This document shows, in pieces, positions 35,998 to 45,699 of a stretch of DNA of 64,000 nucleotides; positions within the stretch are counted from its first letter, which is position 1, and each line of letters begins with the position of its first letter. The stretch is taken from positions 1-64,000 of the forward strand of contig CALYLW010001385.1 of the NCBI GenBank assembly GCA_944989445.1, in the 5' to 3' direction. The notes beneath the pieces are model-generated. The model searched no databases. It was given only the letters and a program-made list of their open reading frames with translations, and was not told the DNA's origin. This DNA comes from Ampullaceana balthica. Lineage: Eukaryota; Mollusca; Gastropoda; Lymnaeidae. The position numbers were made by a program, and so were the translations under genes.

Positions 35998-37640
35998 GGC
36001 CCTTAATAAATTTAAATAAAATGGAGGAAATAGGTAACATAACTGTAGATGAGATAGGTATACATTCACTCCTAAAAAACTTAAAAATAAACAAAGCTAC
36101 TGGCCCAGATGATTTGCCTGCAAGATTATTAAAAGAACTAAGCAATGAACTGTCCCCAATCCTTGTAGTTCTCTTTCAAGCCTCTCTAAACCAGGGTAAA
36201 GTGCCCCAGGATTGTAAATTAGCTAATGTAAGTCCACTCTTTAAGAAAGGGGATAAATCAGACCCTGGTAATTACAGGCCTGTATCACTTACTAGTATCA
36301 CCTGTAAATTACTAGAACACATAATATATAGTAGAATAGTTAACCACCTTGACAAATATAATGCCCTATGCCCACATCAACACGGCTTTATAAAAAACAG
36401 ATCATGTGAAACACAATTAATAGGTTTAATAGATGAACTATCAAAAGGCTTGGACAAAAATGATCAAATAGATACAATATTACTAGACTTCTCAAAAGCA
36501 TTTGACAAAGTTCACCATCTTAGTTTACTTAAAAAACTTAACTACTTTGGAATCTCAGGTTCCTTACATCACTGGATCCAAGACTTCCTTTTGGGCAGGG
36601 AGCAAACTGTAATAATTAATGGATCTAAATCTGCACCAATAAAGGTTAACTCAGGAGTTCCACAAGGAACTGTGCTAGGTCCCTTACTCTTTTTAATTTA
36701 TATAAATGATTTACCCAACAACATCTCAACAGGTACAAAAGTTAGGCTATTTGCTGATGATTGTATAATCTATAGAACAATAAAATCAGAACAAGATAGC
36801 AAAATTTTACAAAAAGACTTAGATGAATTGATAAAATGGGAAACTAACTGGAGTATGTCTTTCCATCCAGAAAAGTGTCAACTGTTAAGAGTAACAAAGA
36901 AAAAGAAACAAATAAATTCAAAATATTACATTCATGGAAAAGAACTGACCCAAACTAAAGATGCAAAATACTTAGGAGTCTTAATAAATGAGAAACTATC
37001 ATGGAATCCCCATGTCAATGAAGTTATTAAAAAATCAAACAAAACCTTAGGCTTTATAAAAAGGAACTTTAACAAATGTAATAGAGATATAAAACTAAAA
37101 TGCTACCTCACTTTGGTGAGACCTGCACTAGAATATGCATCTTCTGTATGGGACCCATCCACCAAAGAAAACATTGATAAACTAGAACAAATTCAAAAAA
37201 GAGCTGCCAGATTCATTACTGGAGAATATTCGAAACTGACAAGAGTAACACCATTAGTTAAATCATTAAACCTTGAAACACTAGAGGATAGAAGAACCAA
37301 GAGCAAAGTAGTAATCATACATAAAGCAATTAATTCTAATTTAGAAATACAACACAAAGATAACTTAATACAACCCTCAGATAGACATAAGGATAAAAAC
37401 ACCTTTCTTATTCCGTATGCAAGAACAAACACATACACGTTTTCCTTCTTCCCGTCCGGAATTCGGGCGTGGAATGGGTTGCCTGAAGAATCCAGGAAAA
37501 CCAACACTTTATCAACATTTAAATCTCTAATAAAAATGCAGGACTAAACACAAACCATAGATAAGCGTAGGACGCAATAATCTTCTGTATAGAAAGAGCG
37601 TCTGTAAACAGATAAGATAAGATAAGATAAGATAAGATAA
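35998..37640 (+). mobile_element. 5'-truncated Jockey/CR1-like LINE with GATAA tail
   Basis: Inserted into the hAT at 35935. It lacks any endonuclease domain or 5' UTR, as expected after incomplete reverse transcription. The 3' UTR holds a stem-loop (GACGC ... TTCT-GTAT-AGAA ... GCGTC, 37570-37601) and ends in six GATAA units. Related 3' ends occur at 57140-57632, 60126-60213 and in the SINE at 62168. Confidence 0.92.
36021..37547 (+). CDS. LINE reverse transcriptase ORF (partial, open)
   Basis: Encodes the reverse transcriptase of a non-LTR retrotransposon, which copies element RNA at a nicked target. Motifs in order: KATGPDDLPARLL near the start, then NYRPVSLTSI, HGFIKNRSCETQL, DFSKAFDKVHH (first catalytic Asp), SGVPQGTVLGP, and RLFADDCIIYR (FADD, the YXDD-type catalytic pair). 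After the RT comes the C-terminal region RPALEYASSVWDP and IQKRAARFI, common in Jockey/CR1 superfamily elements. There is no frameshift or internal stop over 509 codons. An upstream ATG at 35979 lies in hAT-derived sequence, so I start at the first Met clearly in the LINE. The absence of the endonuclease makes autonomous movement unlikely. Confidence 0.93.
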   Translation: MEEIGNITVDEIGIHSLLKNLKINKATGPDDLPARLLKELSNELSPILVVLFQASLNQGKVPQDCKLANVSPLFKKGDKSDPGNYRPVSLTSITCKLLEHIIYSRIVNHLDKYNALCPHQHGFIKNRSCETQLIGLIDELSKGLDKNDQIDTILLDFSKAFDKVHHLSLLKKLNYFGISGSLHHWIQDFLLGREQTVIINGSKSAPIKVNSGVPQGTVLGPLLFLIYINDLPNNISTGTKVRLFADDCIIYRTIKSEQDSKILQKDLDELIKWETNWSMSFHPEKCQLLRVTKKKKQINSKYYIHGKELTQTKDAKYLGVLINEKLSWNPHVNEVIKKSNKTLGFIKRNFNKCNRDIKLKCYLTLVRPALEYASSVWDPSTKENIDKLEQIQKRAARFITGEYSKLTRVTPLVKSLNLETLEDRRTKSKVVIIHKAINSNLEIQHKDNLIQPSDRHKDKNTFLIPYARTNTYTFSFFPSGIRAWNGLPEESRKTNTLSTFKSLIKMQD

Positions 37641-37763
37641 GTCGGGATATTCATGTCAGCGCCAAATATGGCTAAAGCGCTCTGTTACAATTTTTTGTGG
37701 GCTCCCTAGAAGGTGGGGGCCCTTAGCTATTCCTTGTGCAGCTTACACGTAAATCCGACACAG

Positions 37764-39068
37764 AGTACTAGTTTCGATTTCAAGCGAAGCGCCGTGGTTC
37801 TCTAAGTTCTTTTTAAGTCGCAGATCTCGAACTCACCTCATTGGACCGGACCCTAATCTTCGTAGCCAATGGATGCAGTCAAACTATAAAATAAAAGGTT
37901 CGTCTAAAAGTTTCGTTTTGATGGGTGCAGCAGCGTAGCCATAATTGTTGCATCCGGGAGGGGGTGAAGAAAGTTTTGGTGCCGCGAAAAATGTATACCT
38001 AAATATTTATCTAAACGAATGCAAAATAGATTTGGAAGAGGGCGGGTAAATCTCATGTTGTGTATAATAAAGATGAACTGGAATTTGTGGTTAATTTGGT
38101 ATAATTCCATCCGCCTAAATTATTCCTATTACAAAAAATTGTTTAAAAATTGTCTTCTGAGAGAAATTCCTAATATTTTTTTAAAGTCACAAAAATTATC
38201 AAAAGTTTATATTGCGTTTTCTTTTTAGCTTTAATGCGACGAAAGATATTTGTAAGGAAACCTCCGCAATAAACAGCTGTCAACAAAACATGCGGCTCTA
38301 TATTGTTGACGATACGGGCGTATTTCCACGGAATACTTCAGAGAGACACAAACAACAAGAAATCGTTTAAACAGAGGCTAGTGAGCGGCACGCGGAGAAA
38401 TAACAACACTTGGGCGCTTAGATCTCGAAACGAGATTCACTTCCGACTTCCGGTATCGCGCATGTTGGTCTACGTGAGCTGTGCCAGGATGAAGCGTGAA
38501 CTGTAGCCGAGTAATTGTTTATGTGGACACGCATAATCTGTCTCGCCGGCACTCACATGCGGACTGGCTAAACATGCACAGTCCTGTTATGCCGCGCAAG
38601 CGTCACACATTTATTTCTAATCATACTTTGAGGTTTATTTTTATGAAGATTTTCTGTGGGCTTTATGAAGTATGGTTTTTTTTTGTTTTTTTTTAAAGTT
38701 GCCTAAAATGTTTCATTTAATCTAGCTTAAGTCGTTAAGACAATCAAAATGAGGTTAAAATTGGTCTTATATAAAATGACTTTACGAAAAATGACTTCCT
38801 AATAGTATGTTTTTATTTATCTAAACCTCAGCCAGAGTTTCACTTTTATCCGAAAGGGTAAAGCGATAGGCCTTATTTTTATTTTTGGTACTTTTTACAA
38901 CGCATTTATAAACTTGCTTTCTTACGTGTGCATCGTTCCAGTTCTAATCTTGGATTGGAATATATGTATTTTTTAAAATTTAAGTTGTCTGGTTGGATTT
39001 GATCCTCTGTCCTCTCAATTAAAGTCACAATCAGATGTCACTAAACTAGGAAAACATCAATTTATTTG
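37764..39068. other. non-coding, nothing recognised
   Basis: Only short chance frames; no element termini identified. Confidence 0.5.
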
Positions 39069-39541
39069 TTAAATTCCTTATATTAATTTCACCGTCTTGT
39101 CTGTCTGTCGTGGTCCCGCCCGGCGAAAAACGAAAGTAAAAAAAGACCCATTTCCCGGGATCCTATCGAGCTGAAACTTTGCTCATAGACTTTTGTCATC
39201 TAACAATGCATTCTATCAAAATTTAAATATCGATCGAATGTACTGTAATTAAATTATTGAATTTTTAGTTTATCTCTATGTATCGCTATGTAGCATGTGA
39301 ATGTTTGTGCTAGTCTGTCGCGGGGTGCGTATTATATCGAACATACTTTTTAAAAACATTTTCCTGTCGCACGGTGCAGTGCGTATTATATTGAACATAC
39401 TTTTATAATATTTTCCCAATCTGTAAATGTTTATGCTAGTCTGTCGCGCGGTGCGTATTATATTGAAAATAATCAATACTTTTAGTTATGTCTCATATAT
39501 AAGTGATTTATAGTCAACAACATGGTTTTTACGGGTTGTTT
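39069..39541 (+). repeat. unnamed dispersed repeat, copy 4
   Basis: Starts TAAATTCCTTATATTAATTT, ends ATATATAAGTGATTTATAGTC. Three well-preserved copies of the motif GGTGCGTATTATAT(T/C)GAA, two of them preceded by GTCTGTCGCG. Faces copy 5 as an inverted pair. Confidence 0.87.
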
Positions 39542-39786
39542 GGTGTTTTTTTTTAAAATCTCCACGGCGCTCTCAACTCTTCGCTCTTGATGCGGTTAAG
39601 TAAGATATATTGCTAAATGCCAAACTCACAAATCTTTGTGTGTGCCAGCAAGAAGTCTTTTATCCACAATTAACTACATCGTCTTCGAAACACGTCTAGC
39701 GTGTGGTTGAATGAGCAAAGTGTTTGCCTTATAACCTGCAAAGATTTTCGTTAAAGCCCAGACACAAACTTTCAGATGGGAATGGG

Positions 39787-39947
39787 CAGAGGCGTAACAA
39801 CGACTTGGCATCGGGGCAGTTGCCAAGGGCGCCGAGGGCTGATCCTTCAATAATCAATAATTTATTCTGCATAATTCAGTATTTTCCCTATTTCTCAAGG
39901 CCAAAAATGAATTAATCAAGGGCGTTATAAACCAAGTTACGCTTCTG
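39787..39947. mobile_element. 161-bp hAT-type MITE
   Basis: Ends CAGAGGCGTAACAACG and CCAAGTTACGCTTCTG. Flanks GGAATGGG (39779-39786) and GGAGTGGG (39948-39955) match at 7 of 8. The interior differs from the CAGAGGCGTC family at 5.8, 32.6 and 61.2 kb. Confidence 0.85.
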
Positions 39948-40011
39948 GGAGTGGGAGACAAAAAGTCTTTATCTGACTTTTTAGTCTATTTCATTATGTT
40001 AAAGTAAAGTT

Positions 40012-40035
40012 CCCTTTTCAGACCATCATGGCCAA
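40012..40035 (-). mobile_element. 3'-end fragment of the tRNA-SINE
   Basis: CCCTTTTCAGACCAT then CATGGCC matches the 3' end of the SINE at 24170-24436. Only about 24 bp are left. Confidence 0.55.
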
Positions 40036-40110
40036 CCAATGTTGTCTTTATAACACATTTTTCATATTTCTATCGACAAATCCAATGTTGAAAACTACAA
40101 AAATAAAACA

Positions 40111-40631
40111 AACCCTTAAAAACAAAGTTTTTGACTATAAATCCCTTATATATGAGACATAACTAACAGTATTGATTATGTTCCCACGCGACAAACATTT
40201 ACAGACTGAATCTGTCTTAACTCCCCTTTGCTTTATAACCCGGGGGGGGGGTGGGAGAGAGGAAAGGTCTAGTCACCGATCGCTGGTCCGAGCTCAGCGT
40301 GACACGTAAAATGTAAACAAAAGCACGCCGGTACATCGTCAACGCGCGGACTGAACTGGCACGTGGAACAAAAACAATAACAAACTGTGAAATTGAATTA
40401 CATATATGTCGTATAGAGTGAAACTAAAAATGCATAAATTTAATTACGGTACATTCGATCGATCTGAAATTTTGATACGTTGCATTGTTAGGTGACACAA
40501 GTCTATGTGCCAAATTTCAGTTCGATGGCATCACGGCTAGTGGGTCATTTTTCACTTTTGTTTTTCCGCCCGACGTACGAAGAGATCACGACAGAGATGA
40601 CAAGATTTCGAAGTTAATATATGGGATTTAA
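40111..40631 (-). repeat. unnamed dispersed repeat, copy 5
   Basis: Reverse of copy 3: AACCCTTAAAAACAAAG, GACTATAAATCCCTTATATA at its start and GTTAATATATGGGATTTAAA at its end, with CTGAAATTTTG and CAAATTTCAG inside. Confidence 0.87.
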
Positions 40632-41404
40632 ATAACATAATCGTTCCAATGCGACCAAGACGATCCCTGTAGTGTTTCAGATGTACTTCTGGTGGCTGGT
40701 CAAAGCCCTTGTATTTATCGGGTGTCTTAAATTAAGCACAGACGTCACCGCGAACTTTGCTGATAATAATTCGGGAGTTTCCGATTAAAAGCTTTGTCAC
40801 TTTGAGTCACCCAAAAGTCCTAACAGCGCGCCTAGAACCCGCGACTTTTAACATCCTGGTCTGACTCTAAGACATGTGGCTAGAAAGCCATTCTGTTTCA
40901 CTTGGTTTCGTTGCTCTAGAAATTTCCATCTACCACGGCCCATATCTGACCAGGCTACTCAGTCGAATCAATGACTATGGTTTTGGGTGAGAGAGGGGTC
41001 AACTTGCGGCTAGTAGGAAGTCAACACTCGAGCGGTCGATCAGGGTCTCCTACCAAGACATATACCCGGTCTACGCAGTTGTTGTTGATATTTTCAACCC
41101 GCTGGATGGCACTTACAATGATCAATAACTCGTTTTGGGACATCGGGGACTTGACAAAAATACAGACAATTGTAAGTCGTCACGGGTGAATGGCGCAGGT
41201 AACGGTCTTAAGAATGTCGTGACCTCTCACTGCGGTAGCTTGGGGGGTGGGGGTTGGTGACTTTAGGGGTCCTAGTCGTATATTATTCATCTAATAGCCT
41301 GTTGTTCTGAACCCGACGACACGGTAACTGCCTATTAAACCTCAGGCTTCTATACACATCTCCTCCTTTAAACTCCACCCCCCCTCGCCGGGTCAGACCT
41401 TCGC
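40632..41404. other. non-coding, weak tRNA-like patch
   Basis: On the minus strand near 40815-40890 a GCGGGTTCTAGGCGC segment recalls a B box, but no convincing A box or cloverleaf accompanies it. Nothing else found. Confidence 0.4.
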
Positions 41405-42180
41405 CTATACACTTGCCCCAGACAACTTTCCTGTACATTTACCCCACAGAACCCCCCCCCCTTTACATTTTCCCCACACACTTTTCCTTTACACTTGCCC
41501 CACACACCTCCTGTACACTTTTCCCCACAAAATTTTCATACACCCTTGCCCCACACACTTTTCCCTTACAATTCCCCCACAAACCTCCTGTACAATTTCC
41601 CCACTCACCTCCTGTATACACTTGCTTTGCACACTGTTTCTGTACACTTGCCCCACAAAATATTCCTGTAAACTTGCCGCACACACTGTTCCTGTACTTG
41701 CCCTACACACCCCCTGTACACTTGTACCCACACACCTCCTGTACACTTGTACCCACACACCTCCTGTACACTTGCACCCACACACCTCCTGTACACTTGT
41801 ACCCACACACCTCCTGTACACTTGTACCCACACACCTCCTGTACACTTGTACCCACACACCTCCTGTACACTTGTACCCACACACCCCCTGTACACTTGT
41901 ACCCACACACCTCCTGTACACTTGTACCCACACACCCCCTGTACACTTGTTCCCACACACCTCCTGTACACTTTTCCCTCACACTTTTCCTGTACACTTG
42001 CACCACACGCTTTTCCTTAACACTTGCCCCACATACCCACTGTACACATTTCTCACACAACTCCTGTACACTTTCCCACACACTGTTCATGTACACTTTC
42101 CCCCCACACTGTTCCTGTACACTTTCCCCCTACATCTCCTGTACATTTTCCCCACACACCTCCTCCTGAACACTTTGCCC
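41405..42180. repeat. 25-bp minisatellite, about 31 copies
   Basis: Units like CTCCTGTACACTTG followed by TACCCACACAC. The centre (41700-41970) is uniform and the flanks are degenerate. Frames on all strands (Thr/His/Pro/Leu-rich or Cys/Gly/Val-rich) are artefacts of the array. Confidence 0.97.
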
Positions 42181-42200
42181 TTTACCTAAATATCCCAGAG

Positions 42201-42391
42201 GGTGACCCTTCAAAACGGCCCCGGATAAAACGGCCCGACATAACGGCCCCGGTCAAAACGACCCCTGTCAAAACGACCCCTGTCAAAACGACCCCTGTCA
42301 AAATGGCCCCTGTCAATACGGCCCCTGTCTAAACGGCCCCGGTCAAAACGGCCCCGGTCAAAACGGCCCCGGTCAAAACGGCCATACTTCA
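42201..42391. mobile_element. solo repetitive TIR related to the 983-bp element
   Basis: Starts GGTGACCCTTCAAAACGGCC and continues in 14-bp units like CGGCCCCGGTCAAAA. The start and unit match the left end of the element at 3293. No opposite end was found, so this is a solo end or a unit array amplified from one. Confidence 0.75.
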
Positions 42392-43849
42392 CCGTACAAA
42401 TCTCACTATAACCCGTCCTCCTCGCATAAACACCCCTCATAACACATTTTACTCATTCAATAACAGTGTCGATACACATCCATAGAACTTCTTATACATC
42501 TGACACCATGTAGTGTTCCAAAGTTCTTGTTTTAAACTCATAAAAAGGATCTCGCATTAGGTTCAGCATTTCTCCCCAAAACGCCGAGCGGCTGGTTGAG
42601 TGTCTTAGCCCAGGATGTGAAACATGCTCCCCATTTTCCACCACACGTTTAATTATATTCCTTAATTATCATAACCGTCTTTGATCCCTCGCCTTGGTAT
42701 GACCACATGAATAATTCATCTATTTTGACCTTTTATCTTCTATTGCGTTGTTTATGTGACATACAATTTATAAGGAATTAACATGTTATTGGTTCGTCTT
42801 ACGTTATATCATTTCTAGCCCACTATTTTTTTTAAATGTATGTAAACATGAAAGTTAATAACATCAATTAAAGTTTGGAATTAATTTGACGTTATGACTT
42901 CAACATAATGACTTGAGTTTAGTAATGACGACAGCGCACAATTAGGCTGCTGTAAATGTGTCAGTATACTTGTGTCTGTATTTTCGTGTCTGTATTCTTG
43001 TGGAAAAAAATCCACCTTCAGATGCCTCGTTCTGATAGCAGGGTCGAAGGTCATGTCGAAATCTATGAATGCACTCATTGCAGAGATGACTTCGTGATAT
43101 GCAGCGGTGCGTGGAACCCTTGGGACGACCAACCACGCGTGACACACCCTTATATAATGAGGATATTACGTCGCGGCATTTTGCCTTATTACCTATCTTT
43201 ATGTTTTGCGCCATGGCCGTGTGTTAATTTTTTATTTTTTTTATCGTTGAAAATAATCATCATTGACATTATAAATGAAAAGATACTCATTGCTTTTTAG
43301 CCGTAAGGCAGTAAGTAACATGTGACATTATCTCTTGAGGGTCGAGCTCAAGCTCTTGGGACCCTGCGCATTGTTTTACTGGCAAGCCGCATCAAGCGGG
43401 CATCGACGTAAATATAGTATGCCGCAGGTGTTGGCACCGACCCGGGCACATCCCCGTCCAGCGTGGGGCACTCGGTCAACATGGGCTCAACCGTCTCCCC
43501 GGCGTCGCCACTTTTTTTTCGGCAGCCGATATCCCATTTCCTGTCAAACGTATGCAAGTAACTCCGCGTGGGACAGTGCTGTAAAGTAGTGATAGAACAT
43601 TTCGTATGCTTAATACCGGTATTTAAGAACAGTAGGTTAGGGATATGAGTTAAAGGGATAAGGTTAGGGTTAAGATTAATTAAGGTTTGCCTTTAGATTC
43701 TGTGGAGCCGTGTGTTCAGATTTATTTCGACGCGGTCGAAATTGAAATGCAAATAAAAATTATCGAAAGATGGTCAACGAACTACATTGTATAATTAATT
43801 TTTCTAGCAAAAATCAAAGCTTGACCCCCGTATTTCGTCCTTTCTCTCA
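42392..43849. other. non-coding, with telomere-like words
   Basis: AGGTTAGGGATATGAG and AAGGTTAGGGTTAAG at about 43631-43675 include TTAGGG, the animal telomere unit, but only in a degenerate cluster. A GC-richer patch at 43340-43580 has a minus-strand frame with ETVEPMLTECPTL, reminiscent of the Cys/His C-terminus of some LINE proteins; too weak to call. Confidence 0.4.
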
Positions 43850-44352
43850 CTCTCTTCTCCCTCTCTTCTCCCTCTCTTCTCCCTCTCTCTTCTCCCTCCC
43901 TCAAGCCAACTAACTCTATTCTCTTTCCCTCACCTTTCCGCCAACTTACTCTTTTCTCTCCCAGCTACTCTTGTCTCTAAATAAAAGCGGTACGGAATAA
44001 CTCACTCCAGTTGGCGGTTTATTCAAGATTCCAAAGTGATGAATCAAATAACTCGAAATTTGTCGACCTTCTTATTTTATGGTGGTTTCAACGGGAGGCA
44101 CTACAAGCATGGTTGTTTGGGGAAACTGAAGGAGCCACACACTCCGAAAAATAGAGAGAGAGAGACCGAGAGAGACAGAAAGAGAGAGAGAGAGTCAGAG
44201 ACAGCGAGAGAGTTAGAGACAGAGATAGAGACACAGAGAGACAGAGAGAGAGAGAGAGAGAGAGTTAGAGCCATATAGAGAGAGACAGAGAGAGAGAGTT
44301 AGAGACAGAGAGAGACAGAGATAGAAACAGAGAGAGACGGAGAGAGAGAGAA

Positions 44353-44387
<35 letters not shown>

Positions 44388-44500
44388 AAGAGAGACAGAA
44401 AGAGAGAGAGAGACAGACAGAGAGAGAAAGAGAGAGAGAGATAGAGACACAGAGAGACAGAGAGAGAGAGTGAGAGAGAGAGAGAGAGTTAGAGACATAT

Positions 44501-44545
<45 letters not shown>

Positions 44546-44795
44546 GAGAGAGATAGAGACAGATAGACTGACAGAGATAGAGACAGAGAGAGAGAGATAG
44601 AAAGAGAGAGAGACAGAGATAGAAACAGAGAGAGACGGAGAGAGAGAGAGAAAGAGAGAGAGAGAAAGAGAGAGACAGAGAGAGAGATAGAGACAGATAG
44701 ACTGACAGTGATAGAGACAGAGAGAGAGAGAGAAAGAGAGACAGAAAGAGAGGCATACAGACAGAGAGAGAAAGACAGAGGTGGCAAAGGGGGGT
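43850..44795. repeat. CT tract followed by 650-bp GA-rich polypurine tract
   Basis: CTCTCTTCTCC-type repeats at 43855-43915, then from 44145 to 44790 nearly pure GA/CAGA purine strand. Ser/Leu-rich minus-strand frames of about 200 residues are composition artefacts. Confidence 0.93.
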
Positions 44796-45189
44796 ACTTG
44801 TAGAGCAAGTTTCCTCCTTTAAAGTCTTTTTTTTTATTATATTGTGTTCCTCTCCACCACCCATTTCTTCCCACAGTCATTGCATTTCGGAAGACTTCTG
44901 GAGCGGAACTGAGGAATAACAAAATAACTTTCTGCCCTTCACAAGACGCATGGGTCTTACGTCAGTTGACAAAGCGCTGGATTGTTGTCTCAGACCGAAC
45001 CCGTCAGACCGCGGTCCGTCGTCAGAATGCAGTCTATCTAAACGGCTTTAACGGCACAAGCGGTGTTTTAACGGAGCATTTATTTTTAAAAATAGTTTTT
45101 ATATTCCCCCCGTATGTTACGCCTTAAGAATTGAACAGAAGGGTGTTCAACAGTTAGGCAACTTTAGGATAAAAATAGATGGAGTTTAA
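44796..45189. other. non-coding, ends at the Helitron insertion site
   Basis: Near 44955 GTCAGTTGACAAAGCGC is faintly tRNA-like but lacks a B box. Nothing else recognised. Confidence 0.4.
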
Positions 45190-45699
45190 TCTAATATATA
45201 ATCGCCCTAAGTATGCGTGTGTCTCCCCGTTCAAAGGCGCGCGAAAAGGTGCTCGAAAGGCGCGCAAAAAAGGTGCGCAAAAAAGGCGCGCAAAATTATT
45301 ATAAATAAATTTAAAAATGTTCGCCGTAAAAAAAATATTATATGACGGCATTGTTTTAGCTAGAACGTCAATTACCGAAACAACGCACGAACCTGTGACG
45401 TCAGCATTTGTGTACACACAAACACACATTTGTGTTGAGTCTAACATCGGCCACCAGCCTATGCGTGTGTGTGTCTCCGTTATAAATCATGATGTTAGTC
45501 ACCACCAACCGGTTGATGTCGGTGTGTCGGTCTTCGGTTCTTGACCCACTGCCAACTGCATTGCTGCGCCGCATTCAAGGTACGACACCGTTCTCCTACG
45601 CCTGTACCCATCGTCAATGTCACGTTCGCATTGCTTTATTATTTCTTCTTCAACTCCACAAATTTACAAACCTTCGCGTGTTGCCACGAGACAAATATG

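Larger units (their letters stand above)
35935..37763 (-). mobile_element. hAT copy split by a LINE (same family as 52394)
   Basis: Left end CAGAGCCGAATTTAGACTTG and GGCCCTAAGCTATTATTG matches the reversed right end of the hAT at 52394-54677. The right end, reversed, CTGTGTCGGATTTACGTG and GAATAGCTAAGGGCCCCC, matches that element's left end. Flanks AGCACTCG (35927-35934) and AGTACTAG (37764-37771) agree at 6 of 8. Only about 60 bp of hAT remain on the left and 120 bp on the right; everything between is the LINE. Confidence 0.78.

Noticed and set aside
40815..40890. tRNA gene or SINE head on the minus strand
   Set aside because: Only a loose B-box-like stretch; no A box in register and no cloverleaf.
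41413..42189. 258-residue Thr/His/Pro/Leu-rich protein and minus-strand Cys/Gly/Val proteins
   Set aside because: Follow the 25-bp array in every frame; no start context or homology.
43340..43589. Open frames on both strands in a GC-richer patch
   Set aside because: The minus-strand ETVEPMLTECP recalls LINE C-termini, but the match is short and isolated, so no call was made.
44265..44922. About 200-residue Ser/Leu-rich proteins
   Set aside because: Translations of the GA tract; low-complexity artefact.
44945..45025. tRNA-like CAGTTGACAAAGCGCTGG
   Set aside because: A-box-like words without a B box downstream.
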